From contig DJOW01000001.1 in NCBI GenBank assembly GCA_002437305.1, forward strand, positions 1-10,839: a stretch of DNA of 10,839 nucleotides, given 5' to 3'. Position numbers and translations under genes: made by a program. Under the pieces are notes generated by a model. The model was not told the DNA's origin, did not search any database, and was given only the letters and a program-made list of their open reading frames with translations. The DNA is from Bacteroidales bacterium UBA6428. GTDB lineage: Bacteria; Bacteroidota; Bacteroidia; Bacteroidales; UBA932. Within the stretch, counting starts at the first letter, position 1; each line of letters starts with the position of its first letter. Positions 1 to 5,519 of the stretch are shown here, in pieces.

Positions 1-37
1 GAAGGGACGCAGACACGCACGGCAACGAAATTGAATC

Positions 38-436
38 ATGAACAAGAATGAATATGCCCGCGCCAACAAAGAGTGGTTGGCCGCAAAGGCAAAGGAAAAA
101 GATGTAGTGAGACTGGACAAAGGGGTCTGCTGCAAAATTCTCCAGTCCGGTCCGGAGAACGGCAGGCAGCCGACGCCAGACAGCGTTGTCAGCTGCCATT
201 ACCTTGGACGTACCATTGACGGCAAGTGCTTCGACACCAGCCTCGGAGGCTACCCGTCGGCCATCCGGCTCAGGGACCTGATCGAGGGGTGGATCATAGC
301 CCTTCAGCAGATGCGTGTCGGGGACAAGTGGGAAATCTACATTCCGTCCGAACTCGGCTACGGAAGTTTTTCCCAACCTGGAATTCCGGCGAACTCCACG
401 CTGATCTTCGAGATTGAACTTCTCGGTGTGCAGTGA
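38..436 (+). CDS. FKBP-type peptidyl-prolyl cis-trans isomerase (small, cytoplasmic)
   Basis: Predicted to catalyse cis-trans isomerisation of Xaa-Pro bonds during protein folding. The 132 residues hold an N-terminal charged helix (about 1-25, rich in Lys, Glu and Ala) followed by one complete FKBP domain (about 45-131). Residues matching the FKBP12 active site are visible: Y55 in HYLG, F65-D66 in CFDTS, L81-I82 and W85 in LIEGW, Y108 in GYGS, and F124 in LIFEIELL. The usual buried Phe before the LIEGW segment is replaced by Ile, and the His of the 80s loop is not conserved. There is no signal peptide or lipobox, so it should act in the cytoplasm, whereas many Bacteroidota FKBPs are exported. 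The ATG at 38 is the first in-frame start in the window; the preceding bases carry no clear promoter. It is followed after 9 bases by the GNAT gene. Family call is firm, substrate unknown. Confidence 0.93.
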   Translation: MNKNEYARANKEWLAAKAKEKDVVRLDKGVCCKILQSGPENGRQPTPDSVVSCHYLGRTIDGKCFDTSLGGYPSAIRLRDLIEGWIIALQQMRVGDKWEIYIPSELGYGSFSQPGIPANSTLIFEIELLGVQ

Positions 437-445
437 GCGGACAGA

Positions 446-1000
446 ATGACACACGCGAAAAGAATGATCCGGAAAGCAACAGAACAAGACATTCCGGCGG
501 TGATGGATCTTTTCTCCGCCGCCAAGGGCATCATGCGCTCTGACGGGAACACGACCCAATGGAAGGACGGCTATCCGAGCGAGGAGATCGTGCGCTCAGA
601 CATCAGCAAAGGCGGAGCCCTCATCATAGAACGTGACGGAAGGCCGGCAGGCTACTTCGCCATGCTCCCCTCACCCGAGCCGACATATTCATCAATCGAC
701 GGGAAGTGGCTGGATGACGAGGCGCCATATTATGTGATCCATCGAATAGCAAGCACCTCTGGCAGCCATGGCATATTTAAGGAAATCATTGAATATTCCC
801 TCTCAGTCTCCCGTAATCTGCGGATCGACACCCACAGGGACAACCACATTATGCGCCACCTTATAGAAAAGGCCGGTTTCTCCTTCCGCGGTGTGGTCAA
901 CCTCACGGATGGCTCAGAAAGACTCGCCTACCAAAAAATCCTCAAAAGCGGACAAAGCCTTGCGGCATCGCCCCGTCAAGAGGGACATGCCGCAAATTAA
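446..1000 (+). CDS. GNAT family N-acetyltransferase
   Basis: Probable acetyl-CoA-dependent N-acetyltransferase of unknown substrate. The 184 residues start with the GNAT opening IRKATEQDIPAVMDLF (8-23). An N-terminal segment with a GNTTQW...GYPSEE signature (34-47) is followed by the central strands ALIIERDGRPAGYFAM (58-73). The VIHRIAS strand (97-103) precedes the CoA-loop region GSHGIF (106-111), which is degenerate against the usual Q/R-x-x-G-x-G/A. The C-terminal signature LRIDTHRDNHIMRHLIEKAGF (125-145) is typical of the family. A tail of about 18 residues after the last strand looks disordered. An alternative start is the Met at codon 7 (position 464), directly before the conserved IRKAT, and neither start has a clear ribosome binding site. 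The gene is sandwiched between the FKBP and lytic transglycosylase genes, probably as one transcript. Target cannot be inferred; peptide, antibiotic or small-molecule acetylation are all possible. Confidence 0.88.
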   Translation: MTHAKRMIRKATEQDIPAVMDLFSAAKGIMRSDGNTTQWKDGYPSEEIVRSDISKGGALIIERDGRPAGYFAMLPSPEPTYSSIDGKWLDDEAPYYVIHRIASTSGSHGIFKEIIEYSLSVSRNLRIDTHRDNHIMRHLIEKAGFSFRGVVNLTDGSERLAYQKILKSGQSLAASPRQEGHAAN

Positions 1001-1013
1001 AACCGCCTTGACA

Positions 1014-1910
1014 ATGAATCTTAAAAGAATATCCACCCTCACAGCCCTGGCGCTGTCTTTTGCGCCGGTCGGACCGTCAGCCGTAAACGCGCAGATCTAC
1101 CCGCAGGAGGAACTGCATTTCAAGGCTCCGGCGGTGCCTCGACAGATTGTGTTCGCCGGAGACACGGTACGGTTTGACAGAAGCGACCTGTACGAAAGGA
1201 TGGACAGGGAGCTGATCTCGTTCACCTACATGCACTCCAACTCGATCCTGATGCTGAAAAAGTCCGACCGCTATTTCAGGATGGTCGAGCCTATACTCAA
1301 GCTGAACGGCATTCCGGACGACCTGAAGTATCTCATGGCGATCGAGAGCAACCTCAACCCGAAGGCATATTCATCAGCCGGGGCGGCCGGTCTTTGGCAG
1401 TTCACCAAGACCACGGGCAAGGAATATGGTCTCGTCATAGACTCGGAGGTGGACGAGCGCTACAACATAGAGAAAGAGACAATCGCGGCCTGCAAATATC
1501 TTCTCAGGGCATACGACAAGTACGGTGACTGGATGACTGTGGCCGCAAGCTACAACGCTGGACAGGGAGGAATATCCCGCCGTCTTTCAGACCAAAGACA
1601 GAAGTCCGCCATGGATCTCTGGTTGGTCGAGGAGACTTCACGGTACATGTTCAGGGTCATGGCGGCGAAAATGTTCTTCGAGGATCCGGCCGCCTTCGGA
1701 TTCAATGTGAAGGATTTCGAGAAGTACCCGTGCTATTCTCCAAAAGAAGTAGTGACGGTCAGCGGTTCAATCGCCAGTCTGGTTGATTTCGCGCAGGAGC
1801 ACGGAGTGACCTATTACCAATTAAAGGAAGCCAACCTTTGGCTTCGGGACAACAAACTGCTCAACAAGGCCGGACACACCTACAAGATCATCATACCGAG
1901 CGGAAAATAG
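1014..1910 (+). CDS. Secreted lytic transglycosylase (SLT/MltD-like)
   Basis: Predicted periplasmic murein lytic transglycosylase that cleaves the MurNAc-GlcNAc bond of peptidoglycan to give 1,6-anhydro-MurNAc ends. The chosen ATG at 1014 lies 13 bases after the GNAT stop and begins a clear signal peptide (residues 1-26, cleavage expected after VNA). The open frame extends upstream to 891, but that part lies inside the GNAT gene and would bury the signal peptide. The mature 298-residue protein has the family 1 motifs in order: the catalytic Glu in AIESNLNP (E111), AAGLWQF (124-130) and AASYNAG (177-183). The C-terminal part (about 240-296) includes VSGSIASLVDFAQEHGVTYYQLKEAN-like strand-helix-helix features and ends in YKIIIPSG, resembling a degenerate LysM wall-binding module. 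No lipobox is present, so it is probably soluble rather than an outer-membrane lipoprotein. Confidence 0.92.
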   Translation: MNLKRISTLTALALSFAPVGPSAVNAQIYPQEELHFKAPAVPRQIVFAGDTVRFDRSDLYERMDRELISFTYMHSNSILMLKKSDRYFRMVEPILKLNGIPDDLKYLMAIESNLNPKAYSSAGAAGLWQFTKTTGKEYGLVIDSEVDERYNIEKETIAACKYLLRAYDKYGDWMTVAASYNAGQGGISRRLSDQRQKSAMDLWLVEETSRYMFRVMAAKMFFEDPAAFGFNVKDFEKYPCYSPKEVVTVSGSIASLVDFAQEHGVTYYQLKEANLWLRDNKLLNKAGHTYKIIIPSGK

Positions 1911-1911
1911 T

Positions 1912-1957
1912 GGGCATGACGCGGTCACCGAGCTTGACGACGCGACCCCGCGTGCCC
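1912..1957. terminator. Possible hairpin between convergent genes
   Basis: GGGC (1912-1915) and ACGCGG (1919-1924) can pair with CCGCGT (1948-1953) and GCCC (1954-1957), leaving a 3-base bulge and a 23-base loop that can form a small inner GTCA/TGAC stem. It sits exactly between the ends of the + strand transglycosylase and the - strand phosphatase, where a bidirectional terminator would be useful. No T-run follows on the + strand; on the - strand a run of four Ts comes a few bases later. Terminator function is therefore only a guess. Confidence 0.3.
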
Positions 1958-1986
1958 GCCCTCCGGCTGTTCCGGTGCAAGAACCG

Positions 1987-2643
1987 TCATCGCAACCAAT
2001 TCAAATCCAGTAGGTCTGCGAAATCATCAATGATGTAGTCAGCACCTGCGTCCTGCAACTCCTTTCTGGAAGAATCTCCGTAGGAGACTCCGCAGGTCTT
2101 GGCGCCGGCTCCCCTGCCCATCCTTATGTCATAAGGCATGTCACCGACCACCAGAGTTTTAGACGCACTGAAATCCAACATTCTCAAAGTCTTGAGAACA
2201 GGTTCCGGGTCAGGTTTCGCCTTTGTCACGTCATCGGCTCCGAGCACCAAGGAGATTTCCTTATCAAAACCGAAAGTACGGACAAAATCCTCAAGAGAAA
2301 GTTTAAAGCGGGAGGAGGCGATTGAAAGCACGTACCCCCTTTTATGAAGATCCTTCAAAGTCTGCGTGACATGCGGAAAGACTGAAGGCACCAGTGACTT
2401 CCTATTTTCTTCGAATATTTCCCTGTAGGTCTCGGCGCATTCCTGAGCCTGATCCTCAGTCAATGCCGGGAACAAGGTCATGAAGCATTCATTCAACGGA
2501 AGGCCTATCGTGGCCACACATGCCCGCTCGTCAGCGACCGGAAGGCAGAGCCTCTCCATCGTCATCCGAAGAGTCTTGACGATTGTCTTTCTGGTATCGC
2601 ACAGCGTGCCGTCAAAGTCCAGAATTATAAGTCCTTTTTTCAT
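1987..2643 (-). CDS. HAD-superfamily phosphatase (phosphoglycolate phosphatase/beta-phosphoglucomutase-like)
   Basis: Predicted cytoplasmic Mg-dependent phosphohydrolase of the haloacid dehalogenase superfamily, subfamily I with an alpha-helical cap. All four HAD motifs are visible in the 218 residues: motif I DFDGT with nucleophile D9 and acid/base D11, motif II Ser in SIASSR (S110), motif III Lys in KAKPDPE (K143), and motif IV GDMPYD (D168, D172). The cap lies between about residues 18 and 85. The pattern KPDPEPVLKTL and VVGDMPYDI is that of phosphoglycolate phosphatase (Gph) and relatives, but Gph, pyrophosphatase and sugar-phosphate phosphatase cannot be told apart by sight. The ATG at 2643 is fixed by motif I starting eight codons later. 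The gene is transcribed alone from a promoter right at its start and converges on the transglycosylase gene. No frameshift or missing residue. Confidence 0.9.
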   Translation of the reverse strand: MKKGLIILDFDGTLCDTRKTIVKTLRMTMERLCLPVADERACVATIGLPLNECFMTLFPALTEDQAQECAETYREIFEENRKSLVPSVFPHVTQTLKDLHKRGYVLSIASSRFKLSLEDFVRTFGFDKEISLVLGADDVTKAKPDPEPVLKTLRMLDFSASKTLVVGDMPYDIRMGRGAGAKTCGVSYGDSSRKELQDAGADYIIDDFADLLDLNWLR

Positions 2644-2651
2644 ATCGGCGG

Positions 2652-2682
2652 CAAATTTAACTCAAATTATCGGGATTTCAAG
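2652..2682 (-). promoter_or_regulatory. Bacteroidota-type promoter for the HAD phosphatase gene
   Basis: Read on the minus strand, TAAATTTG (2659-2652) matches the TAnnTTTG -7 consensus, and CTTG (2682-2679) stands 19 bases upstream as a -33 element. The start codon is at 2643, only 8 bases after the -7 element, so transcription should begin within a few bases of the ATG. Confidence 0.6.
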
Positions 2683-2717
2683 CCCTCGGCACGGAAATGG
2701 GCATGGGCGATAGGCTC

Positions 2718-2837
2718 AAAAAGAGCAGTACACTCCGGAGCGACATTCAGAACACCGGTGAGGTTGATGTTAGCCGTCAAGATGATTGAAAATACTTTCT
2801 TACTCTCTTCATAACAAAATGAATATTAAAAGCTTAA
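2718..2837 (-). pseudogene. Decayed, inverted remnant of the outer-membrane beta-barrel gene
   Basis: Read on the minus strand, this stretch matches the 5' part of the intact beta-barrel gene at 4792-5427. Three blocks align. The first is a leader, TTAA..TTTAATAT (from 2837) and later TGAAGA, matching the leader at 4733-4766. The second is AAAGTATTTTCAA (2798-2786), identical to the intact gene, encoding KVFSIILTA against KVFSTILAA. The third is 2771-2735, which matches 4963-4999 at 32 of 37 bases and encodes NINLTGVLNVAP against NINVTGALNVAP. Residues 12-57 of the intact protein are missing between blocks two and three. After the third block a one-base deletion shifts frame (VYCSF against LYYTL), and the ATG at 2812 is out of frame with the coding block. 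The TAnnTTTG element of the intact gene is not preserved. It cannot make a barrel protein. Alignment was made by eye. Confidence 0.75.
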
Positions 2838-3005
2838 CTTCACCGCGATCCGAAACGAGCCTGCCCTTGAAGTCAATTCCGGAAAATGACAATCTCACGC
2901 AAGCAGCGACCTCAGGATCACCGCTTCGATTATCTCGGGACAGCCCCCCTCATTTCCATCAAAAAATGTGGAGAACAACAACGTCTTCGGCTCAACGGTC
3001 GCCAC
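2809..3005 (-). pseudogene. Coding-like remnant with a possible frameshift at a G-run (uncertain)
   Basis: This covers most of the remaining gene-free stretch between 2644 and 3074. On the minus strand two overlapping frames look protein-like. The first runs from about 3005 to a TGA at 2897-2895, reading VATVEPKTLLFSTFFDGNEGG and then PEIIEAVILRSLLA. The second, open from the six-base G-run (2949-2944) to a TGA at 2811-2809, includes VAACVRLSFSGIDFKGR then LVSDRGEVK. A slip in the G-run would join them into one reading. Codon third positions in the first frame are mostly G or C, as in the neighbouring genes. I do not recognise the product, there is no convincing start, and the stretch may simply be non-coding. 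It directly abuts the leader of the barrel remnant. Confidence 0.25.
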
Positions 3006-3023
3006 ACCTGATGTTGATTTAGT

Positions 3024-3054
3024 TTTGAGACATGGACTAAAAATGTTATCTTTG
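3024..3054 (+). promoter_or_regulatory. Bacteroidota-type promoter for the 507-residue orphan gene
   Basis: TTTG (3024-3027) is followed after 19 bases by TATCTTTG (3047-3054), an excellent match to the TTTG-N19-21-TAnnTTTG consensus of Bacteroidota housekeeping sigma factor promoters. Transcription would begin near 3060, giving a leader of about 14 bases before the ATG at 3075. Confidence 0.75.
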
Positions 3055-3074
3055 ACGAACAAGAAAAATCGAAT

Positions 3075-4598
3075 ATGTCACAACGCAAAAGCAAGAAGAT
3101 AACACATCTGGACATACGCCAAAAGCATCCCCGGGCGGTGCTCTCATCGACAAACAGGGACTATGCCGACATAGCCAACTCGCTGTACGACATTCTGGAA
3201 GCCACCGATCTGGGTGATGGACTCCTTGAAGATGAACTTAAGAGTATGGCCATCAAGGTGACCCTTTACTTCGAAGACATCGTTTCAGAAATTGGCCTTT
3301 GGGCCAGTTTTGTGGCAAAACATAAGGAACTTTACGGCAAACCGCTGCCATTCTATGCGGTAGGGACTGAATATGACACTGATCATATTCATGTAGAGGA
3401 CATCCAACTACTTCTGTGGGACGCGTTGCTTGCGGATGAATATTCAGAGACAATGCCGAACCCGGAGAATTATGGCATCGAGGACGCTGCGCATTGGATA
3501 TTCACCTATTTGGACGGAATATTCGATGACACACCGATAAACATGGCTCTCTACAACTATTTTCATGAAGCGCCATTCGCTTCCAATTTTTACGAGGTAC
3601 GTTTGGTTCAGGATTGGTATTTCTTTGACTGTTACCTCACTGCAGGACGCTTTATGAGCAGCGTGTTGTATGATGCCATTGACAAGCAGATGGAACTCAG
3701 TCAAGGACGTTCATCGGTGGCGCAGACTGCTGCATTGGCTGAAGTCGCATTCAATCATAGAATCGGGCCTTTGGCTCTTAAGCCTCAGGAGTGGCTTGCC
3801 GCCCTGCTCCATGTTCATGGGCAGGAAGACAAAGCTGCGGCCATCGGCTCGATAACCAACAAGGAGATGGAGCCATATTTCTTGGAAAGTTATGACGATA
3901 AATTTGTTTCATTACGCGACGTGGACGGGAATCTGATGACGTTGCATCGAACAAAATATTTGAACGCGGATGACAGTGTCCTGAAAGGGAAGGACATCGG
4001 AGGCTGCATCGGGACATTCGCTTTTTATAATGGAGAATGGTTCCTGAACGGATTGTGCATTTGGGGAGACATTGACAGGTTCGCGGCTAGCTTCAAGCGT
4101 GAGCGTGAACTTGCTAAAAAGCAGAATCTCAATGTGTTGCCAGACACTCTTGTCGGCAATTTCAAGCAGCTTTTCTTCTTCAAGGATAAGGACAGTTTCT
4201 GCGATTTCGTGACAAAAGAGTTTCACTTGCCTCTGGCTGAAAAACAGCAGATCCCGAATGACGTAAAGAATATTATCATGTTCATTCCAGATTCCGTCAA
4301 GAGTGATGATGGCAAGACTGAGGCAATTGGCAAAAGGCGCGGTTTCTGCGTCATTTTTGACATCGCTGAATATGTCAAGTCCCCCGACAACCCGATGTAC
4401 AACCGCGAGAAGGCGAAAAAATATTTCTTGATCGCTGACATTGAGAAGGTGCCAGGCGAGTTCGTCCGCTACGCCATTAGCCACAACCTGTTCCCCGACT
4501 TCGCCATCAACTCGGCCAAAGGCTACCGCCACGCCCGCTGTCTGACGCAGGACAACCTCGACTTTCTGGCGCGGACACTTAGAAGGCAGGATTATTAG
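3075..4598 (+). CDS. Hypothetical protein of unrecognised family, 507 residues
   Basis: I do not recognise a named family. The protein has no signal peptide or membrane helix and should be cytoplasmic. It opens with a very basic segment (residues 1-25, many Lys, Arg, His), then a mostly helical, acidic and aromatic-rich region (about 28-240). A beta-rich segment follows around 280-330, with DGNLMTLHRTKY and TFAFYNGEWFLNG. The C-terminal region contains KQLFFFKDKDSFCDFV, NIIMFIPDSVK and a final strand-helix part ending near residue 507. No catalytic signature is obvious. The reading frame is intact and long, so it is very probably expressed. The ATG at 3075 is supported by the promoter just upstream. 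GC is about 46-48% in sampled parts of the body but about 62% over 4441-4560. It stands alone, between an inverted beta-barrel remnant and the intact barrel gene, which may mark an insertion or rearrangement. No terminator was seen after it. Confidence 0.8.
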   Translation: MSQRKSKKITHLDIRQKHPRAVLSSTNRDYADIANSLYDILEATDLGDGLLEDELKSMAIKVTLYFEDIVSEIGLWASFVAKHKELYGKPLPFYAVGTEYDTDHIHVEDIQLLLWDALLADEYSETMPNPENYGIEDAAHWIFTYLDGIFDDTPINMALYNYFHEAPFASNFYEVRLVQDWYFFDCYLTAGRFMSSVLYDAIDKQMELSQGRSSVAQTAALAEVAFNHRIGPLALKPQEWLAALLHVHGQEDKAAAIGSITNKEMEPYFLESYDDKFVSLRDVDGNLMTLHRTKYLNADDSVLKGKDIGGCIGTFAFYNGEWFLNGLCIWGDIDRFAASFKRERELAKKQNLNVLPDTLVGNFKQLFFFKDKDSFCDFVTKEFHLPLAEKQQIPNDVKNIIMFIPDSVKSDDGKTEAIGKRRGFCVIFDIAEYVKSPDNPMYNREKAKKYFLIADIEKVPGEFVRYAISHNLFPDFAINSAKGYRHARCLTQDNLDFLARTLRRQDY

Positions 4599-4718
4599 GC
4601 TAATAACCACCACACAATGGCACATGATCATGCCTGACAGCGTGCGGGCGCTTCGACAGAACATCACAATTGTCATTTGGTTGAATAATTTGACAAAATC
4701 GTTGCTTTCTGCAAACAT

Positions 4719-4751
4719 ATTGGTAGATTGGATTAAAATTTAATATCTTTG
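4719..4751 (+). promoter_or_regulatory. Bacteroidota-type promoter for the beta-barrel gene
   Basis: ATTG (4719-4722) lies 21 bases upstream of TATCTTTG (4744-4751), which fits the TAnnTTTG -7 consensus. Transcription should start near 4757, leaving an A/T-rich leader of about 35 bases before the ATG at 4792. This placement rules against the in-frame TTG at 4759 as the start codon, because it would sit at the transcript's very 5' end. Confidence 0.75.
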
Positions 4752-4791
4752 CCGTTGTTTGAAGAAAACGATTAAAAACAATTCATCAATT

Positions 4792-5427
4792 ATGAAAAAA
4801 GTATTTTCAACAATCCTTGCGGCATCCATGATGCTTCTCGGAACAGCCGCTCTCGCGCAGCCGTCAATCGGCATCGGTTATGTCAACTCTTCTGACAAGT
4901 CCAAGGTCAGCAGCACTACCACCACTACAAACCTCAGCGGATTCTATGTTGGAGGTTCCTACAACATCAACGTCACCGGCGCGCTGAATGTCGCCCCGGG
5001 ACTCTACTACACTTTGGTGACAAAGAGTGACGCGGACAGCTTTTTAGGGGTTGTTGACTCCAAGGTGGACGCCACGGAGCACTATCTGTCAATCCCTGTG
5101 ATGTTCAACGCCGGACTTCCGCTGACAAATGACATCGTGGGACGCGTCTATGCCGGACCTACACTTGCCTACGGACTTGCCTCAAAGACAAAGGTGAAAG
5201 GTTCAGTGGCTGGTTTCTCAAAAGACGCAACGATCAACAACTACGACGATGACTACGACTACGGACGTTTCGACATCATGCTCGGCGGCGGAGTGGCCGT
5301 TGACTTCTACGACATCGTCCGCTTCAAGATCGGCTACGACTATGGTCTGGTCAACCGCTACACCGGTGACGGTGACGCCACACGCCACAGAAGCCAGTTC
5401 ACGGTCGGTGTCGCCTATCTTTTCTAA
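4792..5427 (+). CDS. Outer-membrane beta-barrel (porin-like/OmpX-OmpA barrel type) protein
   Basis: Predicted small eight- to ten-stranded outer-membrane barrel of unknown cargo or role. From the ATG at 4792 the 211-residue product has a clean Sec signal peptide (residues 1-22, cleavage after ALA before Q). Amphipathic strands follow, alternating with loops: SIGIGYV, GFYVGGSYNI, LNVAPGLYYTLV, HYLSIPVMFNAG, IVGRVYAGPTLAYG, FDIMLGGGVAVDF, FKIGYDYGLV and QFTVGVAYLF. The last residue is Phe, the usual signal for barrel insertion by BamA. A Ser/Thr-rich loop (about 40-46) and an acidic, Tyr-rich loop with YDDDYDYG (151-158) are likely turns or surface loops. The frame is open upstream to a TTG at 4759, but the signal peptide and promoter position favour 4792. 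It is monocistronic, closed by a strong terminator, and has a decayed inverted relative at 2718-2837. Confidence 0.88.
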   Translation: MKKVFSTILAASMMLLGTAALAQPSIGIGYVNSSDKSKVSSTTTTTNLSGFYVGGSYNINVTGALNVAPGLYYTLVTKSDADSFLGVVDSKVDATEHYLSIPVMFNAGLPLTNDIVGRVYAGPTLAYGLASKTKVKGSVAGFSKDATINNYDDDYDYGRFDIMLGGGVAVDFYDIVRFKIGYDYGLVNRYTGDGDATRHRSQFTVGVAYLF

Positions 5428-5457
5428 CGCATAATTGCATCTTCAAATTATTATACG

Positions 5458-5490
5458 AAACGGCCGGAGAAAATCTCCAGCCGTTTTTTT
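5458..5490 (+). terminator. Strong intrinsic terminator after the beta-barrel gene
   Basis: ACGGC (5460-5464) and GGAGA (5466-5470) pair with TCTCC (5474-5478) and GCCGT (5480-5484), with one C-A mismatch and an AAA loop, followed by seven Ts (5484-5490). It is about 30 bases after the barrel gene's stop. On the other strand the hairpin is followed by TTTCGTATAATAATTTG, so it may also stop the polysaccharide operon arriving from the right. Confidence 0.92.
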
Positions 5491-5519
5491 GTTTTGGATA
5501 TTGTCAGGGGGCACTTAGT

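Noticed and set aside
891..1013. Upstream extension of the lytic transglycosylase frame
   Set aside because: The extension overlaps the GNAT gene in another frame, is Lys/Ser-rich without protein-like features, and would bury the signal peptide.
2786..3022. 78-residue plus-strand open frame in the gene-free stretch
   Set aside because: It runs antisense through the barrel remnant, has Ser/Pro-rich low-information composition, and no promoter or conserved motif.
4623..4632. Perfect 10-base palindrome CATGATCATG after the orphan gene
   Set aside because: No loop and no T-run, so it is not a terminator; a palindrome this short can occur by chance and no second copy was seen as an operator.
3912..4718. 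268-residue open frame on the minus strand
   Set aside because: It lies antisense to the 3' half of the 507-residue gene, which has a better promoter, start and protein-like composition; the minus-strand product resembles no family and runs out into the intergenic region.
4759..4791. Upstream TTG start for the beta-barrel gene
   Set aside because: It would fall at the predicted transcription start and put 11 polar residues in front of a standard signal peptide; ATG at 4792 is better.
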